Assembly: GCA_012932295.1 (NCBI GenBank)
Contig: JAAONU010000004.1
Location: 9,858,630 to 9,922,629 of the forward strand
Reading direction: 5' to 3'
DNA: 64,000 bases
Origin: Cyclina sinensis
Taxonomy: Eukaryota; Mollusca; Bivalvia; Venerida; Veneridae
Part shown: piece after piece, positions 36,301 through 48,801 of the stretch
Layout: each line of letters starts with the position of its first letter
How positions within the stretch are numbered: position 1 is the first letter of the stretch
Translations under genes and position numbers: made by a program
Notes under the pieces: generated by a model
Told to the model about the DNA's origin: nothing
Database searches by the model: none
What the model saw: the letters and a program-made list of their open reading frames with translations, nothing else

Positions 36301-39300
36301 CTCAGTCGAAACAACAGATATTGAGGTTGAATAAGATTAGATTTTCAAAAGAATTGAAAATCACATGTTTCAAATACAAAGTTTTGTTTTAGAGTGACAA
36401 AAACTACAGTCTTTAATTTTAGGCGTAGCAATGGTTACATTCCTTTAGGAGGTAAGATATTTCAAATAGCGCAGGAGGAGGAGCAGTTGTCGAGGGGTTA
36501 CAGCGATAGAATCCCGATCCGGGGGTCACTGGTTCGAATCCCACCAGGGGTGAGAGTCTGCAGTGACTTTTCTCATTCCTCACTTTCGTTGCGAGTACTG
36601 GTTTGAGTCCAGGAAGCTGTCATCGAGAGGGATTAATATAAGTTGCAAGAACTTGCTTCCCAATCGGTATAAAATAAATAAGCTTAAACTAAATAGCACA
36701 TTAAAAGTACAAGCAATTTATAATGTCGAAAATAACAAAAATAAATACACTTCGTCATCCAATGGTTAAGTGGGCAAGCGTCACGTAGATCATTGGTCTT
36801 GCTAAGTCACAATTAAAACTCATAACATGAGAAACTTATCAGCATTTTATGGATCAGTGGTCCATTAGGATTATACATTGAACCGAGGTCCCATGTATCG
36901 GTTAATGTAAAAAAAACTTGGAGTGTCTTTGGAATTAAAATCTTTCTGAATCTTGTACTATACCTCACAACATTAAATAACTCAACGCTGCAGGGGCCGT
37001 CGGTTATATGGGTAATCGGTACCAACGAGCTGCTTCTTAAAAAAGATAAGATTGTAAGCTGAGCAATAGTTAGGTCACCTACCCACGTGCTAAACTCTTG
37101 AATCACTTGAATGGCGTTTTCAGAAAGGAAATAAAATGAAAATCCATACAAATGGAATATGATTTCGGGAATAATTAAAATGTTATATTTCTTTATAGAT
37201 TATTGTGGAAACAAACCAGCGGGCTTTAAATATGACCACACAGATGGCAATTGTAAGACGTACTGGGAGTGTGACAAATTAGGTATGTATATATAACCTA
37301 AAAATGTAGGTTATAACAATTCTAGATATTTGATTTTTATGGCTGTGAAATTTTGGGATTTCATATGTTGTGGGTCATTATATGTTACAATGTTATTGTT
37401 CGGATTTTAAAGGACACATAAGTTAAAAGCTAGTCGTAAAATGCGACGTCTTAATTGTTTGACCATATTATCAAGTTGACCATTTGACAATGTATAAAAG
37501 TGCTGGCATCTAAATAGGTGTAAGACTGTGCTGATAAGTGTGGGGTAGTCTATCTTGGGCTGCAGCCTTATTTTCATTAACTCTCAGAGTTATCAATTAT
37601 TGGCAATATTTTGGCATCATTATAAATAGAGGAAGTTATTTGTAATTGGCTATTATTGAGATATCTTTGGAATCATCTTGGGGCCAGTGCTTAGCATTGC
37701 ATAAATGAATATAGAAGAACACTATATTTCAAGGCGTTTTCCCCCTTGTCTGGTAGGTAGATTTGATGGTAGCGTCGAAGAGTGACCGCTTTGTGATCTA
37801 AGGTCTCCGAGTCGGAATCAAGCTCTGGTGAATGGATGATTCCGGGTTACATAAACAATTATGATGTCTCGGAATGTATGATAGCAACTGACATGTATTT
37901 GCAGGCCGGTCAGTACCCAGATGTTGTCCCGACGGTTATAGGTATGATATCGGAAGACAAGAATGCGTTGAAGACAGACTTAGACTGTGTCATGATACAT
38001 GCCCAATCAAACTAGGTATTATCTTTTAGTTGTCAACAGATTTCCAGAACTTTTCTTTTCATTATATTCCTTTAACAAAGATATGTCTGCAACATATCTA
38101 AAATGAATGTTTTTAAGACGCGTTGATTTGTTAAAGCAGTGGTGTTGCATAATCATTTGTGAAAATTCTATGTCAGTTCTTTTGCTTTTTGTTTGAGCGC
38201 ATAAAGTCTGTCTATCCATGGAGACAACATTATTAACACAGAGAGTAAAGAAAAAACTTATTTATACAATGTTCATGTTCCTAATCGGTATAAGTGAAAA
38301 GATAAGAGCATTTCGTCACTGAGAAGCTGTGATTGGTCAGTCTGGTAGTTCAGTAAGTATATTTTATTTAAGAGTCCTGGCTTAGCGTAAGATCAGGGAT
38401 ACACACATTTACGTGTGTAGCTGATTTTGTCTTCTTTTTTTTTGCTAAGAACATTAGAAAGATTTTTTCAAGACGCACTGTTTTTTTAATCAATATTTGG
38501 TAGGTAAACTCTACCTCGTATGTTTTTAGATGCTTGTCTCATTACCGGAAGAAAAACGGAATTCTTCGATGACGGAAATTGCCGAACATATTGGAACTGT
38601 GAGGACCAACATCCCCATCCTGTGTGCTGTCCAGAAGGTCAAGGTTACGACGTTATAGAAGGGTGTATCCCAATGCGGTTGTGCAACAACACTTGCCCAC
38701 AGCAATATAAACCAGGTCTGTTCCCTTCATTACAGGGGCGGATCAATTGTCCCGTTGAAATTATAGTCCAGGGGTCGGGAGATTGACTTCCGCTCCTCTA
38801 CTAACTCAACCAATTGTCTGCCTGATGAGACGTTAAACCGGGGCCCTATGTATCAGTACTATTCACTTAGCATGGAATAGAACCAGTGTGTCTCTTGAAT
38901 TGGATGCTTTCTGTATCTTGTTCTATCCCCTACAACCTAGATCTAAACTCTTCAGGGGGCGTCAGTCACATGGGCAACCGATGCCGGCGCTAAATAAACT
39001 GAAATAAAAAGATACGTTTTAAAGCATGTTCAGTCAAAATAGTGCTGTAAACTTACATCCAATGAAAAAAAATTAAACTTAATCGAGCCTTAAAAATATA
39101 GTAGGTTTTAACAATATGCATGAATGATGTTATTCACCACCAAATATTTACACCTTACACGATTCCCGCCCTTTAATTAGAACTCTTTTACTTGATAGAA
39201 GTGAATTAAATAAAACCCATTCACTTTTGTTGAAAAAAAAAGATTTCTCTTACGTTTGGTTTTAACATTTATATGGTTTATACATTACAGATATATGTCT

Positions 39301-42300
39301 TCAGCCCGGTATAGAGAGATATTCTTTATTGGACGGATCATGCCGTACCTATATGAAGTGTAACCCAATGGAGGGTGACGAGAGATGGTGTTGCCCCTCT
39401 AACTTTGTGTTTGATAGTAACAGCCAGTCATGTATTGAGAGGACTCTGGATATGGACCTTACATGTGACGACACGTGCCCGATGTTTTACAAGGAAAGTC
39501 AGTATCAGGTTTTTTGTTGTTGTAGTTTTTTCCCAGCAACTCTTTTAAAGATGTTTAAACGAATTTCTTTATCACATCTTCAAAATAATTTCGTCTTTGA
39601 TATTTGCTCTGTATAAATGTTAATATTCTGTTTGACTGTCTCTCATTTTACAAGACCTCGTTGACAGATCTTTTTTCTTACCACCGTGTCTTTTTTCAGT
39701 AGAAATTGAGCAATTTATTGAATAAATGCAAGTCTATTAAACTTTACTCTCTTCCGTTTAACTTCCGTTTTAAAAGATGGTACTAGATTGAAAACTAACT
39801 TTAAAAATAGCATGTCATGACCATTCACTTATTTTGCAGTGTGTCATCTGAAGCCTGTACCGGAACGTCCTGATCATTACTTCATGACAATACATGGTGC
39901 GGAAATGGAACGGCCCTGTGCACCGGGAACGCTGTTTGATATCACGAAGTGTGGTTGTGCAACCGTGGTCAAAAATTCTCCAGATAATTGTAAGGAAATT
40001 CACTGTGTCTTCCTTTTTGAAAAAATGATATAGTTACTGTAAATGTTAAAGTTATTTTTATTCAGCTCAGTTTCAATTGAGTCTATTCAAAGTATGTTTT
40101 GATTTACAAATAATATCTCGGCGTTTCGGATATCAGCTTGGGTTTAGACAAACTAAATTGATGTAAAGCCGACCATAGTTGGAACATTTTTTTTTGTTAA
40201 AAGCGAAGCGAATATATTACTAAGGACGGCGTGTTTTGGATTCTGTCAACGTAATCTAAATTATTCAAAGTTATTTTTTGGGCCAATACATTTGTCAGAA
40301 CCTCTGAAAACATTTATATATAGTGCGTCAAGAACTTATATGCAATGATAGTAAAAATGAAAACTGTCAAAAGAACATGCCAGAATATATACTGTTTAAC
40401 AATGTATAATATTTAAGTCATGCGTTTTATATTGTTTTAGCTTGTAATAAGGAACTGGACATAGTTTTTGATCATCCAATGTGGAACAGAGCAGGCTCTC
40501 AGAGTCAGGTTGAAATTATAAATGTTGGAACATTAGAAGAAGGTATGATAATTGTTTATTTTCTTCGTATTTTCAAACCCATTCAAAAATTGCATGTTTT
40601 ATTTATAAACTTACAATTCCGGAAACAACATACGGTACTGTCACCAAGTGGTTTAGGCGTCCGCTTTCATATCGAAAGGTTAAATGTTCGAACCCTCCAC
40701 AAGGACTTATTTTGACACGGATGGCTTGATAGCATTCCGGAAACGGGGGAATGAAGAAGATCACCTCTTGAGAAAACATTTGCCCTTAAACGAGATATTA
40801 AAACGTTTAAGGCATTTTCAGAATAATATATATGTATGTATTCACAGCTGAAATACTTGTAATCGCTCATAGAATTATTATTTTGTCTAAATCACAGGAC
40901 CAAAACTGAATGGCAGAACGTCTTTCTATTTCAACGGAGATCTGTACTTCAGGACGCCATTTTTCCAGTCACAATATGATAACCTCTATATCAAGGTAAG
41001 AGTTGTTGCCCCTTAGCAAACGTTGTCTTCGAGTTAAAAACAATTGCCATTGTACAGTTCTCTCTTTATACAGACACCATGCATATAGAGTTATTGCCCC
41101 TTTTATAAAGCGCTCTACGTCAGTATATGTTTTCCTTTATTTGGAAGCACTGTTTTTGTAAATGACCAGTATTTGGAATTATGAATAGGTAGGCTTTCGG
41201 CGAGAGAGTATTTTAATATGGAGGCCAAATAAATGCGCTATTTAACGATTATTTCAGCAGAATAATAACACGAAACAGAACCACACACATATATTATTTG
41301 GGCGCTACATCTTTATATATCATTTCGTAAAAACGAACTATATTTTCGTAAAAAAGAAATATGAATTTGTAAAAAGGATAGTATTTCGTAGTTGCAAAAG
41401 AAAAGATTTTGGAAAACCGGAATATTAATTCGCATAAACGAAATGATTTCAAAATAACGCTCTAAGTTATGACATTCCGTTCATATTGCGAAATAATCAT
41501 TTGTAATTACGAAATAAAGTAGACGTGCTAGGTGTCACTTTCGGGACTTCATATGTTTTACTTGTTAATAATGCTGATTTGTTAACCACTATAATCACTG
41601 ACTAAGGGTCATGAATGCAATGAATCCCGCAAGTGATTTGACGTATTTCTGTTATCATACGAAAGTTTGTAGTTTCTTATCAGAATCATCACTCCTTTCA
41701 ACTTGTAATTAATTTGTTCTGTTACACTGTTCAGCTTGTATTCCTACCGGAAACCAGTGCCACAGCGGCAAAGCAGGTGCTTTTGTCTAACTGCATGAAC
41801 CTTGACCTCGGAGCGCCATCTATGGAGCTCTCACTTCAAAACAGCCAACTTGTCCTTGACCTTGTGACAGACAATATCTTACATAACGCTTCCATTGGAC
41901 AGACTGGTCCAGTAAGGGCAACTGTACCATTTACGGTAAATACACAGTTTCGTTTCATATTTAGCAAACAGCCAAAATTATTGTTTTGTAATTGAATAGA
42001 TACAACCATTTCTAATCCATAAGAAAACTGAAATATAATCAACATATTTCCTGTTCTGTTGATCACTGTTGAGTAAATATGACTGATATTTTTGTGTTGT
42101 TTTTCAGAAGGGTATTGATGTTAGTAATTGTTGTAGTAATGGGAGATTCATACAAAAATTGTATCTGAATTTAATAATAAAGCTTCCCCCTCGCTTTCAG
42201 ATATTTTTTTACTCTCTGTATACTTCAGAAGGAAGATCATGAATTTGGCAAGATTTCTATGCTTGCCGTAGCCTTAACTGTTTCATTATATATTGAATTT

Positions 42301-43809
42301 TGAAAGGATTCTTTGTTTTATATTCCAGCCTGGAGTATGGAACACCTTTACGGCCATATATAACGGACGTGACGTATACTTGTTGAACGAGGGACAAGGA
42401 GCTCCGTCATTCGACAGACAAACTGTCACTGGTAATTTCAACACTTTGATTTCTTGATAAATAATTATCGTTCATCTGTACTACAAAAATCTTAGTCTGA
42501 TATTATGTCTCATTATAGAAAATCATATCTGCATATTCATTTTGTTATTTCAAAACTACTTGTTAAGAATACACAGTGTAGTTTAGATTCTGCAAAATTT
42601 CTGTTTAAAACCAACAAAAAAATAAAAAGAGAAACTGGTTTGATCTCTAGACATTTGCAACAATCGTTTCTTGACTGTTTGATTTGCTGTTTTTCAGGAC
42701 CTATATCGGTGGCCGCTGAGGGTCTTGACTTCGGTGGCTGCTATATCAACAGGGGCAGCGGCGAAGGTTTTGTTGGGTCCCTTGCACAGGTAAACAGTCT
42801 CAATAATTTAAATGCATGAAGTAAAAAATGAAATTATTGCTAAAACTATTAAAAAGGGAGCTGAGTATATCTATAACATTTTCTGAAGAATGTTTCTAAA
42901 AAAACACGAATCTCAGAATATTAGGAGAACATATTACATAGTTTGTTTATGCTATTTTGATACATTTGAACCATCTTCATTAAATTCGTTGAGATACACC
43001 CCGTAAAAAAGAACAATAATTTCAGTAAGTTTCATAGACGAACAAATAAGTTTTTCTATCTGCCTTTCCGTCTGGCTGTCACAAAGTTTGTCATACCGAA
43101 TCGTCTAATGCCACTAGGTGAAATTAAACCAAGCATCAGACGTATGCTCAGTTCCAAGCCTTATTGTGTATATGTTAGGCGATTTTCAGTTAATTGATTA
43201 TTGATTGAGTTATTACCCTTTTTGCTTTCAATTTTACATTGCGCCATGAGCCGAATTCAGCCAGTCTTCACAGAAGTGATCAGTGACAAGCTTAGTTTAG
43301 ATGTCGTTAACATTTTGTGGTTCATTGATTTTCAGCGGAGTTACTGTCCTTTATGAGTTCCATTTCTGCTCTACCCTCGGGTACCCTTTATGTAGACAAT
43401 TTTTCAACGTCTGCACTCTTTTTCTTTACCCTTCGGTCGATTTGAGCCCGAATACAAAGAAGTGATCATTTGCATGTCTAGTTGTGCTTAATTGTAACTT
43501 TTTCCGATTCATTGAATATAAACAGAGTTATTGCACTTTATTCATTCATTTTTTTCTATACTGTCCGAAGGTTTTCAGTCAAAATTTGCTGAAGGCATCA
43601 GTGCAAACCTTGGCTTTGCATACCATCAACATTTAGGGTAGAGTCGACAGACTTTTTCCACTGAAAAACAAATCTAGTCAATTTTTGTTTTCATTTCCGC
43701 ATTGCTGTTTTACAATCATACTTATTTTTTATTTTTTCAGCTCGAATTTTCGAAATGCTTGAAACAAGGTTGGGTGGATGTGTTCAACTCTAACATTCCT
43801 AGAGAATAA
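33303..43809 (+). CDS. Pif-like secreted chitin-binding/LamG protein, gene B (16 exons, complete)
   Basis: Exons: 33303-33387, 33719-33781, 34654-35337, 35675-35719, 35974-36174, 37199-37282, 37905-38015, 38530-38715, 39291-39497, 39840-39989, 40441-40542, 40898-40995, 41735-41935, 42329-42431, 42698-42789, 43741-43809. All junctions are GT-AG and the frame is open for 826 residues. A signal peptide (LTTLLLLSAVSIIQA) is followed by a 228-residue Arg/Asp/Gly/Val repeat region (about 50-277). A CBM14-like eight-cysteine module (293-359) precedes three tandem eight-cysteine modules (360-555). A module ending CGCATVV (556-605) and a LamG-like module (606-826) complete the protein. Introns 1-11 are all phase 1. 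It is paralogous to gene A over its whole length except exons 2-3. The start ATG at 33303 follows CACCAGG and directly precedes the hydrophobic leader. As in A, no VWA domain is present, unlike classical Pif. An extracellular matrix role in shell or other chitinous layers is inferred from the family. Confidence 0.9.
33892..34310. mobile_element. GTCGT/CGCCAACACGAC-rich element with inverted internal repeats, gene B intron 2
   Basis: Both ends carry TCGTTCTGTCGTGTTG in the same direction. Inside are many direct and inverted copies of GTCGTGTTGGCG and CGCCAACACGAC plus ACTGGxTTTAAC-like spacers. It is far more GC-rich than its surroundings. It could fold into several stems. No coding sequence is present. 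It resembles a non-autonomous or satellite-like mobile repeat. Confidence 0.65.
34654..35337 (+). repeat. Gene B exon 3: coding tandem repeat, 243-nt higher-order period
   Basis: The exon encodes about 228 residues built from 18-residue-like units such as TRDTIVGVDRDRGVVGG and SRTTVVGGDRDGGVAGG. A longer unit of 81 codons is visible: RNRTVV starts at 34722 and again at 34965, exactly 243 bases apart, and the following 70 residues match well. The composition (Arg, Asp, Gly, Val, Thr) suggests an extended, highly charged, disordered region. Exon phase is 1-1. An antisense frame is also open, as a side effect of codon choice. Confidence 0.9.
36474..36690 (+). mobile_element. tRNA-derived SINE, copy 2, with target-site duplication (gene B intron 5)
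   Basis: Same family as 21377-21590: CGAGGGGTTACAGCG head, GGTTCGAATCCCACC B box, GAGTACTGGTTTGAGTCCAG body, ATATAAGTTGCAAGAACTTG and the tail AAAATAAATAAGCTTAAACT. Flanks AAATAGCGCA (36464-36473) and AAATAGCACA (36691-36700) form a probable duplication. It is inserted in the sense direction of gene B. Confidence 0.85.
36835..37030. repeat. Diverged dispersed repeat, copy in gene B intron 5
   Basis: The segment aligns with 38810-38990 in the same direction: GAGGTCCCATGTATCGGTTA against GGGGCCCTATGTATCAGTA, then a 'TGTCTTTGGAATT...TCTTTCTGAATCTTGT' tract, and GGGGCCGTCGGTTATATGGG against GGGGGCGTCAGTCACATGGG. It is an old interspersed repeat. Confidence 0.6.
38740..38990 (-). mobile_element. 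Probable tRNA-derived SINE (gene B intron 8)
   Basis: On the minus strand AATTGGTTGAGTTAGTAGAG (A-box-like) is followed by GAAGTCAATCTCCCGACC (degenerate B box), a tRNA-type head. On the plus strand the same repeat continues to 38990 and is shared with 36835-37030. Confidence 0.5.
40640..40810 (+). mobile_element. Probable tRNA-derived SINE (gene B intron 11)
   Basis: AGTGGTTTAGGCGTCCGC fits an A box, and AATGTTCGAACCCTCC about 30 bases on fits a B box. The downstream body (ATTCCGGAAACGGGGGAATG, AAGATCACCTCTTGAG) is unlike the other SINEs here. The boundaries are approximate and no target duplication was found. Confidence 0.5.
43040..43640. repeat. Degenerate repeats in gene B intron 15
   Basis: Loosely repeated blocks share 'GAAGTGATCA', 'GCTTAGTT/GTCTAGTT' and 'CAxxGAGTTAxTGxxCTTTAT' at intervals of about 200-230 bases. 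It resembles an old dispersed tandem repeat. No exon was found between 42790 and 43740. Confidence 0.35.
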
Positions 43810-44222
43810 AGAGACGTCATTTGTGTAAAATGTCTGGACAACAGCTTTTGTATCTATACTCATTTTTTTTACATACAAACAATTAAGAATAATTTGACAG
43901 TGACGTCAAAGACAGTTATACACAAAGACCCAAATCATTTCCTTGAAAGATAGACCATGCAGGCAACGCCAAGAGATGCAGTCTTTAGTTATAATTTAAT
44001 TGTTCACCACTTATATTGAACTTAAATTATGTCTCAATTATATATAATGGAAAACTTAAAGATAAAGGAAATTACTTAACTCATACAAATGAAATGAACT
44101 CGTCTGGTGTGTCACACTCATTTTATCTTTAGTCTACTATACTTTTTATACATATTTTATCAAACTGACTCAGGTTGCCTATTCATTATTTTGTAATATC
44201 CGAACAGCATCATTATTTTACG

Positions 44223-44228
44223 AATAAA
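44223..44228 (+). terminator. Candidate polyadenylation signal of Pif-like gene B
   Basis: AATAAA lies about 415 bases after the stop, in ACGAATAAACTTG. Another AATAAA overlaps the stop codon itself (43804-43809) and would be too early to be useful alone. Confidence 0.35.
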
Positions 44229-47200
44229 CTTGACACGTGCATCGACATTTTAATGCAGAGACAGAAGAGACATTTTGACTTTGTCATAAAACATTAACTG
44301 AAGGGCATTATTCGAATAATCTACCTTTTATGTACCTTAAATTTCCTTGGAAGTGTTAAATGATTCTTTTTTAGAACCCCTTTTTACCCCTAAGACTGTA
44401 GATAATTTTATATTCGCTGAGTGAATGAAATGTCTGTTTTTATTCTTATCATATATGTGTGAATCATTTGTCATACCACATACCACATATGTTTTGAACA
44501 ATATACAATGTATACTGCATTTTTTTTGTATCAATTTCCCATAAAAATGTTGCAGGGCGTCTTCTTAAAAACTTTGTAATATGTCTGGCAATCAGCGTGG
44601 CTGTATAATTTTTCGGCGTAAAATGTTGTTAGACTCTCACCAGTCGAGATTTGAAACAACTCAATAAAAAAATAAATATATCCAAATTGAAATAAGATCA
44701 GTTTGCTAAGCAACATATTTTCTTTTTTTGAGATAATTTTTGTTTTAAGTTTATATTATAAATTACTTTTCCAAACATTTTGACATTTGAACGCATTATA
44801 TGTTTAATAGTAATTACATTTTATTATATCTGTAATATTTTAATATAACAAGATTATCAGGGATACTATGAAAATGGCTACATTTAAAAAAAATACCACA
44901 CATGACCTTCAGTACTGTTATTTTGATATAAGTGCATTAGTGGTTATATAAGTATCGATTTTTAAAATAAAGTGGGATATGGTGTCAGCTTGATATCTGT
45001 GTCGCTGAATGTTAAAATATGAAATGATGAAAACACCAGAATGCATATTCAAAATGGACACAACTAGTTTAGTAATTAATTAAAATGTCAGTGCTGATTT
45101 ATAATATAATGCATAATAAAATCACATGTACACTTATCTTGTTCTTATATATTTACTTATTCCTATGACAAGGTACAACGGTGAACTTTTTTTCAGCCTG
45201 AAAAAAAATAAGGCAGAATGTTAATTTTCTTTGCAATTAATAGCAATTTAACTTTGAGGACGGTCGAAAATTGGACATAACCGGCAAAAGAAGAGTTGAG
45301 TTGCCATGTACGAATTATCGCCCCTCTCGAGGATATGTTCAACATCTTCAGCTGAATTGCTAAAAGAGTGGGTAACCTCTGTTAAAAGGAATTATAGTTT
45401 GAAACCATTACAGTTTTAGAAAAACAATATAACTATAAGGTCGCACTCATTCGTGTGAAAGAATTTGTCAGGATCTGCTAGTCTGGCGGGCTGATGGAAC
45501 TTACCATGACATTCCATCCTTTAGCTTGAGTACTGGTCAGAACCCCTGGAAACACTCATGGAGGAAGAGGGGTCGGAGAGGAGGTAACAAAAAGTTCATA
45601 CTCAATATTCCATAACTGATAAAAGATGCATATCAAAAAGTCGTCTGGTCTGAAGTTAAATCTGTCAGTCTGATTGGCGTCTTTGCTTCGCCTGAATGAT
45701 GGTCTCTGCTAAATGTAGCTGTTTCCTTACCCTTCCGTACAAACAGCAGAAACTACCTTTTTACCTTCATAGTTTCTGCCGTGTCCAGTGTGAAACAATG
45801 TTCCTTGTGCTGACTCAATGTGTTGTCTATAAAATTTGCTGATAGATTAACAGAATTCCAAGAACTTTTTTGAAGGAAGCAAGTCTGAAAGGGCAAGCTA
45901 ACTGGGCTTAAGGGACATCTCTACTTATGAGGACATTTCCTCCCCGATTTCTTATCTTATAAGTATTACTCTTGGCGTTATTACATCCATCGGTAAGCAT
46001 TCTTATAGCATACGGCTGACCATAGACTCGATCCTTAGACCTCACGGCGCTGTACGCTACGTAAACGATGCATGGTTAAAATTACGCTCCCTCAGCAGCT
46101 AAATGAATACACTACCGTTACTTCAAACGGTGAAAAGTGAAACATTCGACCGATGCGCTGGAGAGTAGGTTAAAATACATAAAGAAGAAACATAATATAA
46201 ATTTTGTTTTTTTTATTTCAGTGTTATTTTGTCATGTTAAATCATAATTATTCCATACCACCAAAAAAACAAGCAAATTTCCCATTTCACCTCAAAATAA
46301 TTACCATAACATGTATGATTTTTACAGATTCCAACAACCATTATATAATGTAACATACAAACATGCAAACTGAAAAATGAAAGAAATATACATTCACTTC
46401 AATAAATACATTTTCGCCAAATATTAAACCGAAATAAAGAATTTATCCAAATTTATAACTTTATGAATTCAAGAAAAAAACATGACTGTCCTCAGAATTG
46501 TGCATGAGTTTAGAAAATGATTATGTGTAATGATTTTGAAATGTTATATCTATTTTAACGTCCAATCAGCAACGTCAGTTTGTACCACGTGACCGTGTAA
46601 TATATTTCCATATTTCTAGGCACGTGCGTACATTAAGCCTGTAGTTTTTCTGTATTGGATAGTTCGATACATATGTACATGTACTTGCTTTGCATGATTT
46701 TTTTCATGAACTACCAACGGGAGCATGGTATCACAACAGCTGTCATACTTTAGGATTACTGTTTGTAATAATAGTTATATACTCCACTGTTTCTTTCATG
46801 AACAAAATACATAAATTCTTTTGAAAATTATTTATAAATAAGTAAAAAATAATAACGAGCTATATTTGGACACGTCTAAAGCTGAAAAGGTCATGTCTGA
46901 CACCTATCAGCTCGTTTAATATGACTTTTCCAGCTGTGTACTCGCCCAAATTTATCTCTAGGCTGTACAGAACATTGTCAAATAACATTGTAGTACATGT
47001 ACGTTGAAAATGAGACTGAATGAAAACAGCAAATTATACTTCTACATGTAAGCAGTGAAATACCTCACAGAGATACTGAGATAAGATTCTGGAAAATTAT
47101 TTTGACGTAACTTATTGTCTGAGTAGGCCTTTGTCCTAGAACCAAAAAAAAACGTATTGCATTCACACAAACTTTGGCTTTTCTATAACAGTGAGAGTAG

Positions 47201-47321
47201 TTTGAAGATTGTTAGTAATTTTTCGTAAATATCTTTTATCAATATATACATTCTCTCAATTAAAATTTGACGTTCGACATCTTCATGACTTCTAAACCAG
47301 TTTAGAGATTTTCCTTTTATT

Positions 47322-47322
<1 letters not shown>

Positions 47323-47353
<31 letters not shown>
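47323..47353. repeat. TTG trinucleotide microsatellite
   Basis: About ten uninterrupted TTG units lie in intergenic DNA, followed by TTTTGC. This is plain simple sequence. Confidence 0.9.
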
Positions 47354-47354
<1 letters not shown>

Positions 47355-48795
47355 TGCTATGTTGTGTTATTTACATTATATCCAATCGCATCCACGGTAA
47401 ACAAATTAAGATCTCACGGTCTTTATATCAATTTGATTTAACCATTCCATAGCAATCGTGCAAATAATAATTGTACAATAAGTCAAAAGCATGCAGGCTT
47501 TCTGGAACCTAGTACATATTTTACATACAAATAATCGCGCATAATAAACAGAAATTTTGTAATATAGTAGTAAAAACACAGTATATATAATCATATTGTC
47601 TAGACCTGATATTTTTTTCTGTTTAATTGTTCCTATTTAATGAATTATTTTATACGTATTGTCTGCCTGATGATTGGCACTAAATCATTGCCTGTAAATT
47701 GTTGACATATTTTCGTATTTCCTCATTTGAATCAAAGGGTGATAAGCTCTGTAAGGTTAAGTTATTTTCGTAGTTTCTCTGTCACATTAAAAAAAAATTA
47801 TACTACTACTAAAGGACTTCAGAACAGGACAATAAATCTGCTAAACAGATTTCAAAGCTTAAAATAAATAATTGAGATTCGAAAGAAAGCAACTGAAACT
47901 TAAAAAATGACAATCTGAGTAACGCTGTGGTAAAACAAGTTTGATGTGAATGACGTTTGCTAGAATTAGCGTAAGTTTCGCAAAGCGAGGTTCAATAAAA
48001 TCACATTTAGGTCTTTTTTCTTGCAAAAACACGTATCTGGCCCTTAAAAGTACACACATCTCTGTCCTTAAAACAATTCAACATAAATTTGTCTTTTATT
48101 TACATAATATTTACATACTGTTATCAAAAATTGTCTGAGATTTACTCTGCCAAATTCGTGTTTGAATTAACTTCTTGGTTAAAAATTACTATGTAACCAC
48201 TAAAGAAATAAAATAAATATGAAAATTCCAGCAGCTGTTAAACACACGCATTTCTTATGTGCTTGGAAGTTCAAAAATCATCCTTTTAAGTGCTATCAGG
48301 AAGACTCAATAGTAATTGTTCGATATTGACCACTATTTTAAACAAACATGTATTGCATTTATATTTCAATTATACATTTAATCTGTTCCACAGTTTTAAC
48401 TTCAGATTTTCCTTATATACATGTTACACAGAATATCAAAGTCATAATTACATGATACTGAGCTTAAAAGTGAGACATTTATAATGAGGTCACTTCCGGT
48501 TTTATGTGTCACGGAAATTACCGATCAATTTCTTTGAGACAAAATATTGGCACTATTTACAGCCTTATAACATCCCTGAGCACAAAAACATTAATACAAA
48601 GGCAAATATTAAACCCTGTATGCAAGACTTTGTCATCATTTTACAGATTTAAAAACAAACCTAGTCTCTTGTCAAACAAGTCAATTACGAATAATCTCAT
48701 ATTCCAAGGTTCTCTTTTCTCCAAATCATTTGCAAAAAGCTTTGAATAACTTAATCGAAGAATGTGTAAACATTTACACAGGATAATCTGCTGTG

Positions 48796-48801
48796 TTTAT
48801 T
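48796..48801 (-). terminator. Candidate polyadenylation signal of the BAMBI-like gene
   Basis: TTTATT on plus reads AATAAA on minus, about 350 bases after the BAMBI-like stop codon at 49147. It is the most sensibly placed hexamer found. Confidence 0.4.

Larger units (their letters stand above)
35974..39497 (+). other. Gene B cysteine-rich module exons 5-9
   Basis: Exon 5 carries CKTELCYLADDDDC, NFITC, LQPCAFGTYWAGLQ and TCDIPENVRC; by eye about three quarters of its residues match gene A exon 5. Exons 6+7, exon 8 and exon 9 are three tandem copies of one module with DGxCxTYxxC, CCPxxxxxD, a single Cys, then CxxxCP. Only the first copy is split by an intron. Cysteine spacing is that of invertebrate chitin-binding modules with an added CC pair. 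Confidence 0.85.
40441..43809 (+). other. Gene B LamG-like module exons 11-16
   Basis: Landmarks are SFYFNGDLYFRTPFFQSQYD, VLLSNCMNLDLGAPSMELSL, PGVWNTFTAIYNGRDVYLL, VAAEGLDFGGCYINRGSGEG and FVGSLAQLEFSKCLKQGW, closing the beta-sandwich before the stop. Intron phases 1, 0, 0, 1, 0 after exons 11-15 are identical to gene A. Confidence 0.8.
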
